Of a stretch of DNA of 64,000 nucleotides, positions 33,061 to 41,403 are shown piece after piece. Under the pieces are notes generated by a model. The model saw only the letters and a list, made by a program, of their open reading frames with translations, was not told the DNA's origin and did no database searches. Origin of the DNA: Oscillospiraceae bacterium. Lineage in GTDB: Bacteria > Bacillota > Clostridia > Oscillospirales > Acutalibacteraceae. The stretch is from NCBI GenBank assembly GCA_902790325.1, contig CADARP010000001.1, positions 358,337 through 422,336 of the forward strand, in the 5' to 3' direction. The position numbers and the translations under genes are program-made. The first letter of the stretch is position 1. Each line of letters starts with the position of its first letter.

Positions 33061-35285
33061 GCCTCAGCGGGAAAAAACCAGAATTCGCCGAGCATCACGC
33101 CGACGGTCGGTTCGTCGATCACAAGTTCGGCACAACCGTTTTCAAAATATCGGCCCGGCAGCAAATATGTTGCCGTTTCGGTATTGGGCGCAAGGTACCG
33201 GCGGTCAAATTCCGCATCCTTTTCGCCGCCGTACTGCGCCCCGCAGTAGATCACATGACCGTTCAGCGTCACACGGTGTGCCGACACGCCCGCCGTTTTG
33301 CGCGAGGAGTATGACACGCGCAGCTTGTAGTCCTTTCCGCTCGCAAATCCGCCAAGTTTACAGCGAAAGCTGAAATGGTCAAAGAGTTTGAGCTGCGCCA
33401 TCGGGATCGAGCCGTCGTTCACATTCGGCCGGTCGCCCTGGAAGTCCATGTAGAAATCCGGCGTCTGCTCTTCGCCGAGCACATTCAGGCCGTGCTCCGC
33501 AAAAGAAAAGTAATATCCGTCGCCCGCAGCGCGGCTGCGGTCAAGCAGCCCGCGCAGAAACGCCGGGCGTTCGGATTTGTCCATCGTCTGCATGAACGCG
33601 AGGCGGTTCAGATAGAACTCTTTATCCGTCACAGGCAGATCGATCGTCTCAAGCGTCGCGCCGCGTTCCCATTGCGCCGCGCCGAAATGCGAAACGTCAA
33701 GCTGCATACCGATCAGATCGAACAGCTTTTTTGCCAGCTCAAACAGCCGTTCCCGCAGCTTGCAGACATCGTCCGGATATTCACGCCGCAAGATCCTCTG
33801 CGCCTGCTCGGTCTCGTTTTGTCCGAGCAGCGTACGCGCTTCTCGCAGGAGCGACAGGTCGAACAACCGGCGGCGGCGGACATACGCGTCGCAGCACGCG
33901 CGGAACAGAAGCTGACAAAAACGCCAGTTTTCCGAAAGCGCGGGATAGTCCGACACAAGCGTGTCGAGCATCATGCGCGTCGATTCAATGTGCGGATTTT
34001 CGGCAGGATCACCGACCCAGTTTGCCTCAAGTGCGAGAATGGCGTCGGCTATCGGTTCTGCCGGAGCCTGCCAGATAAATACGCGTGCATAGTCGAGCAG
34101 CGTCGTGCGCAGATCACACGCCGGATCGAAATCCATATCCGCCCAGACCATTTTGTTGACGTCGTCGTTGACGCCTTCGGAATAACTGACCGAACCGATC
34201 ACATACGGCCGTGTCAGGCGGTGAATGAGCCGGTACTCGCGCGGACGCGGATTGATGCTCTCGCGTGAGAGCGTCGCGGCAAGCGCATAGTGCCAGTCGT
34301 CCCGGTCGGCGTGCACGGGATACTCGCAGCGCACATTGTGCGTCAGATCCGGGTACAGACGGATCGGGTATTTATCCGGCAGCTTACGACGCAGAACGTC
34401 CAGCGGGAACGCGCGGTTCGGGCCGGTGATTACGCCGTCGATCTCGCTCGGCAGCTTCTCCATTTCCCGGATGAACACATCACCCCAATCCGGTACGGAA
34501 TGCGGCGCCTGCGCGGACGGCCACATCTCGGCCTGCGGATGCACGGATTTCAGTGCGCCGGAAATCGACTTGACGCGTTCGATGAATGCGTCGGCCGGAT
34601 AATGGCCGGGGTCGCCTCCGGGCGGAAACACGACGTTCAGCCGCGGACATTTTTTAAAGAACGCTTTGCGAATCGCAGTCGTCTCTTCAACGGACAGATC
34701 ATCGTTCGGATACCAGAGCGACACATCCAGATCGAACGAATCGGCTATCGCGGCAGCCTGCACGCACAAATCGTCCTGCGCATACCGCATCAATTTGTCC
34801 CGTTCGCCGCCGACATGTCCGGGTATGTGCTCGACGGTATTGCAGCCGAACGCCATCAGATCGAGATAGTACCGACGGTAGTCGTCGAGCGACCACGCGT
34901 CATATGTGTTGTTGATGCTGCGGTAACCAAGCTGGTGGCCGCGAATGCGTTTGTCGGGCGTATATGTTCCGGCGATCGGCTCGACAAGCACTATCCTGCC
35001 GTCGGTATACGTGGTTTTTCGCAGAAACACGGAATAGCCGTAAATGAACGCGCGGATCCCCCTGCCCGAAACGGTCAGCTGCGCGCCGTTCTGCTCGATC
35101 GAAAAGACGTCCTTGTCCGCAAACGCATCGGACTGTGAAAAACGGATACACGTCTGCGTCGGCGTCTGTGTGATCGGCGGTTCACATCCCGTGCGGCGCC
35201 GCAGCTCTTCTGAAAGCAGTTGTGCGGCTTGTCGTTCGGCTGCGGAAACGGCGCAGATCGACAAACCCGTAAAGTCCCGGTTCAT
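33057..35285 (-). CDS. putative glycoside hydrolase, family not assigned
   Basis: 742 aa without a signal peptide, so cytoplasmic. The N-terminal 90 residues look like the alpha/beta domain preceding the catalytic barrel in GH20/GH67-type enzymes (ERQAAQLLSEELRRRTG, GIRAFIYGYSVFLRKTTY). A barrel follows: IRGHQLGYRSINNTYDAWSLDDYRRYYLDLMAFGCNTVEHIPG, DVSLWYPNDD, LNVVFPPGGDPGHYP, EMWPSAQAPH and YPIRLYPDLTHN. The end is beta-sandwich-like. No catalytic pair can be named. It starts inside the GH125 stop codon (4-nt overlap), so it probably acts on the same mannose-containing glycans. It may also represent a poorly described family. Confidence 0.6.
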   Translation of the reverse strand: MNRDFTGLSICAVSAAERQAAQLLSEELRRRTGCEPPITQTPTQTCIRFSQSDAFADKDVFSIEQNGAQLTVSGRGIRAFIYGYSVFLRKTTYTDGRIVLVEPIAGTYTPDKRIRGHQLGYRSINNTYDAWSLDDYRRYYLDLMAFGCNTVEHIPGHVGGERDKLMRYAQDDLCVQAAAIADSFDLDVSLWYPNDDLSVEETTAIRKAFFKKCPRLNVVFPPGGDPGHYPADAFIERVKSISGALKSVHPQAEMWPSAQAPHSVPDWGDVFIREMEKLPSEIDGVITGPNRAFPLDVLRRKLPDKYPIRLYPDLTHNVRCEYPVHADRDDWHYALAATLSRESINPRPREYRLIHRLTRPYVIGSVSYSEGVNDDVNKMVWADMDFDPACDLRTTLLDYARVFIWQAPAEPIADAILALEANWVGDPAENPHIESTRMMLDTLVSDYPALSENWRFCQLLFRACCDAYVRRRRLFDLSLLREARTLLGQNETEQAQRILRREYPDDVCKLRERLFELAKKLFDLIGMQLDVSHFGAAQWERGATLETIDLPVTDKEFYLNRLAFMQTMDKSERPAFLRGLLDRSRAAGDGYYFSFAEHGLNVLGEEQTPDFYMDFQGDRPNVNDGSIPMAQLKLFDHFSFRCKLGGFASGKDYKLRVSYSSRKTAGVSAHRVTLNGHVIYCGAQYGGEKDAEFDRRYLAPNTETATYLLPGRYFENGCAELVIDEPTVGVMLGEFWFFPAEA

Positions 35286-36577
35286 GCCTGTTCCTCCAGC
35301 GATTCGGCATATTCAAGCAGAAGCTCGCTGAAAATAGAATTGGACCACGCAAACCACGGACGGGTAAAGGTATTGGGATCGTCGGCACAGACACCCTCGT
35401 GCATATATCCCGTGCCGCCGTCGGACGCCTCCAGCATCCGCAGCACGCGCATCCGCTCATCCGTGTCGATCGCGGTCAGCGCCTGCAGCGTCAGACCGAT
35501 GTGCCACACATACCCCTCCGGCGTGTGCGGACTGCCGGTACCGCGCAGCACACTGCCCTCGTAATAGTACGGGTTTTCTTTGCTCAGGATAAAGCGGCGC
35601 GTGTTCTGATAGATCTCGTCATGCGCATCGCAGTATCCGAAATACGGAATAGAGATAAGGCTCGGCACATTGGAGTCGTCCATAAAGACATAATTCCCCA
35701 TGCCGTCCGTTTCGTAAGCGTACATTTTGCCGAACTGCGGATGTTCGACGATCCCGTACTGCCGGACACCGGCGTCGATCTCATCGGCGAGCGCGCGCGC
35801 CTCGGCCGCCAGATCTGCCTTTTGCAGGTCGCGCTCAACGAGCTCTGCCGTCTCGCGCAGCACCGTCACGGCAAACAGATTTGCCGGGATCAGATAGCCG
35901 TACACACAACTGTCGTCGCTCGGGCGAAAACCGGACCATGTCATGCCGGTGTACCGCACGGGAGCGCCCATGCCGTCATGGGAAAGCGTATCGGTCGCAC
36001 GGCAGTTTTCGCGCACAAACCGGTACGGCGACTGCTCGCCGTGATGCTGTTCCGTCCGCCACAGCGCCAGGATCGCGCGGAACGTCTGCTCGAACAAACC
36101 GTCCAGTAAAAATTCCGTCCTGCCGGAAAACTTGCGGAACCCGCAGCAGAGCCAAAGCACAAAGCAGAGTGAATCAATCTCGTACTTGCGCTCCCATACC
36201 ATCGGTTTTTGCAGAGGACGGTCCTTGATGTGACCGTGACCGTTCTCCTCCTCGTTGAACGCATTGGCGTACGGATCGTACAGTACGCACTGCATCTGGC
36301 GGCGGACGAGCCCCTCGATCACATCCGCGACCCGATCGTTCTGCGCCGTCAAAGCGAGATACTGGTGCACCTGCGCCGTGGAATCGCGCAGCCACATCGC
36401 CGGGATGTCGCCCGTAAACACATACGTCGTCCCGTCGTCCTCACACTTGGCCGTCGTTTCAAATGTGTTCGGATAGCAGTTGCGGAACAAAAGTGAAAGC
36501 TTTTCCTCGCCTGCACGTTCAAGCACAGCACAGACGCGGTCGATTTCTGCCTGTAATAATTGTTTTAACTCGGACAT
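35282..36577 (-). CDS. GH125 exo-alpha-1,6-mannosidase
   Basis: 431 aa (alpha/alpha)6-barrel glycosidase. Family GH125 features are TYVFTGDIPAMWLRDSTAQVHQYL, DPYANAFNEEENGHGHIKDRP, WERKYEIDSLCFVLWL, YTGMTWSGFRPSDDSCVYGYLIPANLFAV, FMDDSNVPSLISIPYFGY, RGTGSPHTPEGYVWHIGLTLQAL and PWFAWSNSIFSEL. GH125 enzymes remove non-reducing alpha-1,6-linked mannose, for example from N-glycan cores. With no signal peptide, the substrate must be imported as an oligosaccharide. It is the first gene of a two-gene operon with the unassigned glycosidase, and its start follows GGAGGAG. Confidence 0.93.
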   Translation of the reverse strand: MSELKQLLQAEIDRVCAVLERAGEEKLSLLFRNCYPNTFETTAKCEDDGTTYVFTGDIPAMWLRDSTAQVHQYLALTAQNDRVADVIEGLVRRQMQCVLYDPYANAFNEEENGHGHIKDRPLQKPMVWERKYEIDSLCFVLWLCCGFRKFSGRTEFLLDGLFEQTFRAILALWRTEQHHGEQSPYRFVRENCRATDTLSHDGMGAPVRYTGMTWSGFRPSDDSCVYGYLIPANLFAVTVLRETAELVERDLQKADLAAEARALADEIDAGVRQYGIVEHPQFGKMYAYETDGMGNYVFMDDSNVPSLISIPYFGYCDAHDEIYQNTRRFILSKENPYYYEGSVLRGTGSPHTPEGYVWHIGLTLQALTAIDTDERMRVLRMLEASDGGTGYMHEGVCADDPNTFTRPWFAWSNSIFSELLLEYAESLEEQA

Positions 36578-36633
36578 ACTTACTCCTCCGTTCGATTGTT
36601 TGTATCAAAAGTGACAGTTCGCAAATCAAACAC

Positions 36634-36661
36634 TTGACAAAAGATGAAACCCGCATATAAT
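36634..36661 (+). promoter_or_regulatory. promoter of the TRIC-family gene
   Basis: TTGACA (36634-36639), a 16-nt spacer and a perfect TATAAT (36656-36661). The ATG is 18 nt downstream, so the leader is very short. Confidence 0.85.
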
Positions 36662-36679
36662 ACCATGCGGAGGGAGATT

Positions 36680-37321
36680 ATGGAAACTTTTATCTTTGCA
36701 GCAGAAATCATCGGTACCATCGCGTTTGCCGTATCGGGCGCACTGACCGCCATGCGCAAAAATATGGACGTATTCGGCGTCATTATCCTCGCCATGACGA
36801 CCGCGGTCGGCGGCGGTATTCTGCGTGATCTGATTCTCGGCATCCAGCCGCCCGGCACGTTCGGTCATCCGGTCTATGGAATCGTGGCGACCGCGACGGC
36901 GGTCATCCTGTTCTTCCCGGCCGTGAGACGGCTGCTCGGCAGAAATATCACCGTCTACCACCGGATCATGCTGTTCATGGACTCGGTCGGACTCGGGATC
37001 TTCACGGTAGTCGGCATACAAACGGCATTTGAACACGGCAACCGCAACATCTTTCTGCTGGTTTTCGTCGGCGTTCTGACCGGCGTCGGCGGCGGCGTTA
37101 TCCGCGATGTCCTGGCCGGAGACACGCCGTATATTTTCGTCAAACATATCTATGCCTGCGCTTCCATCGCAGGCGCTGTCCTGTGCGCTGCGCTTTGGCC
37201 GATCAACCGTCTTGCAGCCTTTGCCGGCGGCGCGGCGCTTATACTATTGATCCGTTTCCTCGCCGCAAGCTTCCGCTGGAGTCTGCCGCGGGCGGCAATT
37301 TTTCAGGAAGACGTTCTGTAA
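36680..37321 (+). CDS. TRIC-type cation channel family membrane protein (YadS/YicG-like)
   Basis: 213 aa, seven hydrophobic segments. It contains the duplicated glycine motif of the UPF0126/TRIC family: TAVGGGILRDLILG in the first half and TGVGGGVIRDVLAGDTP in the second, each after FAVSGALTAMRKNMDVFG or a related segment. These proteins form trimeric cation channels; in Pfam this is a doubled glycine-rich membrane domain. The ATG at 36680 follows GGAGGGAG. The 3' end overlaps the convergent trmO gene by 19 nt. Confidence 0.88.
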   Translation: METFIFAAEIIGTIAFAVSGALTAMRKNMDVFGVIILAMTTAVGGGILRDLILGIQPPGTFGHPVYGIVATATAVILFFPAVRRLLGRNITVYHRIMLFMDSVGLGIFTVVGIQTAFEHGNRNIFLLVFVGVLTGVGGGVIRDVLAGDTPYIFVKHIYACASIAGAVLCAALWPINRLAAFAGGAALILLIRFLAASFRWSLPRAAIFQEDVL

Positions 37322-37989
37322 ACTTCAACCTCGGTAACGGTCAATACGCCGTCGCACACACGAAACCGGACGTCATAATCCATAAAGCGCATGGAATAGA
37401 TGCGCTGCGGATCGTCCTGGTAAGACGGACGCGGGTCCTCGGCAAGACAGCCGATGACCGCGTCGCGCTTGTCTTCCGGCAGCAGATCCAGCATGTGCGC
37501 CGGGAAGTCCACCTCGAGGCGATAGCGGAATGTGCTTTCGGTATAGCCGCCGGATGCCTGCGGAATGCAGTCCGCATACGGGATATACGGCTTGATGTCA
37601 TAGATCGGCGTCCCGTCCAGCAAGTCGACGCCGCTGACGATCAGCTCCATCCCGTCGTCCGTCTCCTCGATGCGTTCGAGACGCACACAGGACAGTCCGA
37701 GCGGATTCGGACGAAACGGCGAACGGCTGGCAAACACGCCGATACGCCTGTTGCCGCCCAGCCGCGGCGGTCGCACGGTCGCCGACCATCCGTCACGGTG
37801 CGACTGTGAAAAATCAAAAATCAGCCACAAATGCGAAAAACCCTCGATCTCCCGCAAAGCGTCCGGATTGCGGAAGGAGGGTTCAAATACGATCCTGCCC
37901 TGTAACGCGGGAACGCGGCCGCTTTGACGCGGAATGCCGAATTTATCCGTAAAATCGGTACGAATTCGGGCTACAGGTTCAATCGTCAT
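37303..37989 (-). CDS. trmO: tRNA t6A37 N6-methyltransferase TrmO (TsaA/YaeB)
   Basis: 228 aa. Methylates threonylcarbamoyladenosine at position 37 of ANN-decoding tRNAs using S-adenosylmethionine. Visible TsaA motifs are DFTDKFGIPRQSGRVP, GRIVFEP, EGFSHLWLIFDFSQ, VRPPRLGGNRRIGVFASRSPFRPNPLGLSCVRLE, and SGVDLLDGTPIYDIKPYIPYADC. A C-terminal extension (residues 155-228) matches the longer bacterial form. The ribosome site is weak (GGATG). Confidence 0.95.
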   Translation of the reverse strand: MTIEPVARIRTDFTDKFGIPRQSGRVPALQGRIVFEPSFRNPDALREIEGFSHLWLIFDFSQSHRDGWSATVRPPRLGGNRRIGVFASRSPFRPNPLGLSCVRLERIEETDDGMELIVSGVDLLDGTPIYDIKPYIPYADCIPQASGGYTESTFRYRLEVDFPAHMLDLLPEDKRDAVIGCLAEDPRPSYQDDPQRIYSMRFMDYDVRFRVCDGVLTVTEVEVYRTSS

Positions 37990-38013
37990 ATGTATGCATC
38001 CATTCTGAAATTC

Positions 38014-38051
38014 AGGCGCATACGCATCCGCGCATACGCCTGATTGTTTTT
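38014..38051. terminator. 11-bp hairpin between trmO and the poly-Thr gene
   Basis: AGGCGCATACG-...-CGCATACGCCT (38014-38041) forms 11 pairs with two G-U. The T run (TTTTT, 38046-38050) lies on the plus strand. On the minus strand, where the flanking genes are transcribed, it has no T tail, so its direction of action is unclear. Confidence 0.4.
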
Positions 38052-38964
38052 AATCGATATAATCCTTGTCGTCCAGCGAAACGACGGTGAAAGAATCGCT
38101 CTCGTCCACCTGAGGACGTTCGGCCGGCTGCGTCTGCTCCGGTTCATCCGGCGCATCGTATTCGTCCGTGCCGTAGGCGTTCTGCTCATAGTCCGGCGCA
38201 GCATCCTCGGCGTCGTTCGCGCGCTTGTTGCGGATGGCAAATCCGGCAGTCAGCGCAACTGTCACGAGCGCGATACCGCCCAGACAGATCGCAACGATCG
38301 CGATCGTGGAAACCGGGCTCTCTTCCTCCTCGATCTCCTCCACTTCCATGGTCTGCGTCTCTTCAAAAGTGATTGTCGTAAACGTGTTGCTGTCGCCGCT
38401 GATGCGCTCAAAGTATGCCGAAAGCGGTTCGAGCGTCGTGCCCTCGACCGTGGTATTGGCGACCTGCGGGATCGTCATGCGCGTTACATAGCGCTTGGTC
38501 GTCGTAGTGTTTCTTTTGTTTGACGACGTCGTTTTGTTGTTGTCTTTCTTGGTGTTGGATGTATCGTTGTTACCTTTTGTGGTATCCGTCTCCGAACCCG
38601 GCTCCGTCTTCGGCGGGTCGGTTTTTTCCGTTTCGGACGGCTTTGTTGGATCGTGGTTGTCCTGTCCGGTCGTAGTCGTCGTAGTTGTTGTGGTGGTCGT
38701 GGTTGTCGTCGTGGTCGTTGTGGTGGTCGTGGTTGTCGTCGTGGTCGTTGTAGTTGTGGTGGTCGTCGACGAAGTCGTCGGACCGTTTTCGTCTTCCTTC
38801 GCATGGTACATGGTTGTAGATGTGGTTGCGGGCGCTGCGGTGATCGGCGAATTATCGTCGCCCTCCGCTCCGGCCTTCCACGACAAAGACGACGTGTGTG
38901 CGGTCAGCGCAAATACTGCGATGACTGCAAAAATACAAAGAAAGGAAAAAATACGTTTTTTCAT
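38050..38964 (-). CDS. secreted, C-terminally anchored poly-threonine protein
   Basis: 304 aa, no family recognised. A signal peptide (about residues 3-23) leads to a short segment, then an uninterrupted run of more than 30 threonines (about residues 66-99). A hydrophilic Lys/Asn/Thr/Pro linker and a small domain of about 60 residues (YVTRMTIPQVANTTVEGTTL...) follow. A C-terminal transmembrane helix (about 219-241) and an acidic cytoplasmic tail complete it. The poly-Thr run is encoded by mixed ACN codons, including a 30-bp tandem duplication. It resembles a surface stalk that could be O-glycosylated; that is inference. Confidence 0.7.
   Translation of the reverse strand: MKKRIFSFLCIFAVIAVFALTAHTSSLSWKAGAEGDDNSPITAAPATTSTTMYHAKEDENGPTTSSTTTTTTTTTTTTTTTTTTTTTTTTTTTTTTTTTGQDNHDPTKPSETEKTDPPKTEPGSETDTTKGNNDTSNTKKDNNKTTSSNKRNTTTTKRYVTRMTIPQVANTTVEGTTLEPLSAYFERISGDSNTFTTITFEETQTMEVEEIEEEESPVSTIAIVAICLGGIALVTVALTAGFAIRNKRANDAEDAAPDYEQNAYGTDEYDAPDEPEQTQPAERPQVDESDSFTVVSLDDKDYID
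38687..38746. repeat. two tandem 30-bp repeats inside the poly-Thr tract
   Basis: Bases 38687-38716 and 38717-38746 are identical 30-mers made of GTN/GTN-type triplets (ACN on the coding strand). They sit within a longer pure triplet tract (about 38672-38770). The copy number may vary between strains by slippage or unequal recombination, changing the length of the Thr stalk in steps of 10 residues. Confidence 0.9.
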
Positions 38965-39045
38965 ATTCTACCTCCATTATTAGTCATTCTTTATTTTACA
39001 ATCAAATCCGTCTCTTGTCAAGTAAAAACCGCAAAGAAGTTTTTC

Positions 39046-39074
39046 TTGCAACTTTTTGCGGAATATGGTAGAAT
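39046..39074 (+). promoter_or_regulatory. ispD promoter
   Basis: TTGCAA (39046-39051), a 17-nt spacer and TAGAAT (39069-39074), 37 nt before the TTG start. Confidence 0.75.
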
Positions 39075-39111
39075 CATTCCCGTAGAATATGACGAAAAAG
39101 AAGGGTTTATA

Positions 39112-39849
39112 TTGAAGAAGATCGGAAAAGTATACGGCGTCATTCTCGCAGGCGGAAGCGGAACGCGCATGAACTCCCCGACCCCGAAGCAGTTTCTGCC
39201 TCTGGGCGGCGTGCCGATCTTTATCCATTCCGTGCGCGCGCTGCTCTCCGAGCCGCAGATCGAGGAACTCTGGATCGGCTCAAACGGAGATTGGCTGGAG
39301 CTCGCGCAGCAGCAGATCGCGTCATTTTGCAGCAGCGATCCGCGCATCCACATCTGCGAGGGCGGCGCCGACCGTGAGGGCACGCTGCTCAACACCCTGG
39401 CGGCTATCCGGCAGCACAACACGGTCGAGGACGACGACATTGTCCTGATCCACGATGCCGTCCGCCCCTTCGCGACGCGGCGCATCATACGCGACGTGAT
39501 CCATGAAATGCAGTTCTGCGACGTGTGCAACACGGTCGTACCCGTCAATGATACGATCGTGCAGTCCGCCGACGGCACGCGCATCACCGGGATGCCGAAA
39601 CGCAGCGAGCTTTTTGCCGGACAAAGTCCGCAGGGCTTTCGTATCAACGCGCTGCTGGACGCGTTCGGCCGTCTGGACGCCGAAACCAGAAAGCAGCTTA
39701 CCGAAACGACCATGGTTTGTTTCAAGAGCGGACTGCCGATCCATATCGTTCGCGGCGAATTCTTTAATTTCAAAATCACAACGCCCTACGATCTCGAAGT
39801 TGCCGAAAGCATTCTGGACTTCGTGGACAGACAAAAAACCGATTTATAA
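39112..39849 (+). CDS. ispD: 2-C-methyl-D-erythritol 4-phosphate cytidylyltransferase
   Basis: 245 aa. Forms CDP-methylerythritol in the non-mevalonate isoprenoid pathway. Family motifs are [70 protein letters not shown], the AGQSPQGFRI loop and FKITTPYDLEVAE. The start is a TTG at 39112, 6 nt after AAGAAGGG. The frame is open far upstream, but that part is antisense to the poly-Thr gene and covers the promoter. It stands alone, without ispF beside it. Confidence 0.94.
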   Translation: MKKIGKVYGVILAGGSGTRMNSPTPKQFLPLGGVPIFIHSVRALLSEPQIEELWIGSNGDWLELAQQQIASFCSSDPRIHICEGGADREGTLLNTLAAIRQHNTVEDDDIVLIHDAVRPFATRRIIRDVIHEMQFCDVCNTVVPVNDTIVQSADGTRITGMPKRSELFAGQSPQGFRINALLDAFGRLDAETRKQLTETTMVCFKSGLPIHIVRGEFFNFKITTPYDLEVAESILDFVDRQKTDL

Positions 39850-39857
39850 CAAAAGAG

Positions 39858-39885
39858 GCTGCCGAGATCGGCAGCACTTTTGTTT
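39858..39885 (+). terminator. terminator after ispD
   Basis: GCTGCCGA/TCGGCAGC (39858-39875) with a 2-nt loop (effectively 4 nt), followed by ACTTTTGTTTT. Confidence 0.85.
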
Positions 39886-40098
39886 TCATATAAACCACAA
39901 GCGGAACCACCCGTGCAAACTTACGCCCTTGGCATAGTGACATACGCGCCCCGTATATGTGCAGCGAATCACTTCCAGGGGTTCGGACATTCTCAGATCG
40001 GCATGACGTATGCGTTTCCCGCAAAGAATATTGAGCGCGGGGACGCTGTATTTTTTATCGCCGGATTTGATAATACGGTTCAAAGTGATCGGGTTCAT
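39886..40098 (-). CDS. hypothetical small basic protein
   Basis: 70 aa from the ATG at 40098, which has CCTCC (GGAGG) 7 nt away. Basic, with two Cys (ALNILCGKRIRHADLR and GRVCHYAKG) and an aromatic end (GWFRLWFI). No family recognised. It lies downstream of the ACT-domain gene on the same strand, with a hairpin next to its ribosome site. Its 3' end abuts the ispD terminator. Confidence 0.5.
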   Translation of the reverse strand: MNPITLNRIIKSGDKKYSVPALNILCGKRIRHADLRMSEPLEVIRCTYTGRVCHYAKGVSLHGWFRLWFI

Positions 40099-40105
40099 GT
40101 CCATT

Positions 40106-40138
40106 CCTCCCATCCCGTACAGCATAGCACGGGACGGG
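40106..40138 (-). promoter_or_regulatory. hairpin beside the ribosome site of the small basic protein
   Basis: On the minus strand CCCGTCCCGT pairs with ACGGGATGGG (10 bp with one G-U; 40129-40138 with 40109-40118). The 3' arm runs into the GGAGG site (40106-40110). It could modulate translation of the 70-aa gene. Confidence 0.4.
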
Positions 40139-40166
40139 CGCGAAAAAACGCGAACGCGAGCGATGA

Positions 40167-40616
40167 TCAAAGAGCGGCTTGAATCGCCTGCACGGTGCTC
40201 TCCAGATCTGCCTGCACGACCAGAATGGAAATGTCGCATTCCGAGGTCGTGACCATGCGGATATCCGACCCCACACTTGCGGCTGCCGTCAGCACCTTGG
40301 CGGCATAGCCGGCCGCTTCATTCATCTGCGCGTCATAGACGTTGATCTTGCAGTTGCCGGAGCTGACGCTGATCTTGAGATCCGGGTTCTTTTCCCGCAT
40401 CTCCGCGCACACACGCAGGATCCCGCCGAAGTCGTCGCCGTCTACCGTGAAGGACAGGCTGGAATGGTGCCCGTTGGGCGGCGTCTGGGAGATCATATCG
40501 ACGTTGATTCCCGCCTCGGCAATTTTCTGAAAAACGCTGGCGACCGTATCGATGTCCGCGGGAGAATCGTGCATAGAGATCAGTGTAACGTCTTCGCGTA
40601 CCGTGATTTCAAACAT
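40167..40616 (-). CDS. stand-alone tandem ACT-domain protein
   Basis: 149 aa made of two ACT-like units (about residues 1-70, TVREDVTLISMHDSPADIDTVASVFQKIAEAGINVDMISQTPP; and about 75-149, ISVSSGNCKINVYDAQMNEAAGYAAKVLTAAASVGSDIRMVTTSECDISILV). This looks like the regulatory end of aspartate kinase without its catalytic domain. It lies directly after dapB (start overlapping or 8 nt away) in the lysine block, so lysine or threonine sensing is a reasonable inference. The ATG at 40616 has better AGGAG spacing than the ATG at 40622, which abuts the site. Confidence 0.8.
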   Translation of the reverse strand: MFEITVREDVTLISMHDSPADIDTVASVFQKIAEAGINVDMISQTPPNGHHSSLSFTVDGDDFGGILRVCAEMREKNPDLKISVSSGNCKINVYDAQMNEAAGYAAKVLTAAASVGSDIRMVTTSECDISILVVQADLESTVQAIQAAL

Positions 40617-40621
40617 TTCCA

Positions 40622-41374
40622 TTACTCCTTTACAAGATCATGCATATTGTATAAACCGGCAGACTTGCCGACGAGGAAGACCGCCGCGTTGACCGCACCG
40701 GCCGCAAACACAGCCTTGCTTCCCGCGCTGTGCGAGAGTTTGAGAACTTCGTCCGTACCGCAGAACAGGATCTCATGCTCACCGACGATCGTGCCGCCGC
40801 GCACTGCGTGCAGCCCGATCTCCTGCTTGCTGCGCTTCTCATGCTTTTCGTGGCGGTCGTATACGTACTGCGGCTTTTCCGGCAGCACAGAGGAAATCTC
40901 GTTTGCCAGCATCAGCGCAGTACCGCTCGGCGCGTCGATCTTGCGATTGTGGTGCATCTCGACGATCTCGATATCGAACGAACCGGCAAGCACGCGCGCC
41001 GCGATCTTTGCAAGCTCGGACAGAAGATTGACGCCCAGAGACATATTCGCCGAAAAGAATACGGGAATGCGCTCCGCAGCGCGATGGATGAGCGTGATCT
41101 GCTCGGGGCTGTAACCCGTCGTCGCAAGCACGACCGGCATTGCGGCAGCCACAGCGTATTCCAGAATACCGCCAAGCGCAGACGGATGCGAAAAGTCCAC
41201 AAGCACATCCGCTTTTTCTTTTATCTGAGACGGAGCGGTGTACAGCGGAAACTCCGCCGAACCGGTCCCGACATCGACGCCGGCAACGATCTCACAGTCG
41301 TCGCGTTCGGAAACGATCTGCGCGATCGTTCTTCCCATTTTTCCGAGCGCACCGCAAAGAATGATCCTTCTCAT
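40622..41374 (-). CDS. dapB: 4-hydroxy-tetrahydrodipicolinate reductase
   Basis: 250 aa. Reduces the DapA product to tetrahydrodipicolinate for diaminopimelate and lysine. Seen: IILCGALGKMGRTIAQIV (NAD(P) loop), VLVDFSHPSALGGIL, VLATTGYSPEQ, and the substrate motif EIVEMHHNRKIDAPSGTALML. The ATG at 41374 gives the typical family N-terminus; a GTG 9 nt upstream is also possible, and neither has a strong ribosome site. A terminator separates it from dapA upstream. Confidence 0.94.
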   Translation of the reverse strand: MRRIILCGALGKMGRTIAQIVSERDDCEIVAGVDVGTGSAEFPLYTAPSQIKEKADVLVDFSHPSALGGILEYAVAAAMPVVLATTGYSPEQITLIHRAAERIPVFFSANMSLGVNLLSELAKIAARVLAGSFDIEIVEMHHNRKIDAPSGTALMLANEISSVLPEKPQYVYDRHEKHEKRSKQEIGLHAVRGGTIVGEHEILFCGTDEVLKLSHSAGSKAVFAAGAVNAAVFLVGKSAGLYNMHDLVKE

Positions 41375-41403
41375 GTTTTTCACATCCAGACTATTTGATT
41401 TCT

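Noticed and set aside
38671..38770. CRISPR-like repeat array
   Set aside because: The repeats are contiguous triplet/30-bp coding repeats with no spacers; no CRISPR array or cas gene was seen anywhere in the window.
38495..38983. Poly-valine ORF on the plus strand
   Set aside because: It is the antisense reading of the poly-Thr codons; the minus-strand frame has a signal peptide, a membrane anchor and a ribosome site.
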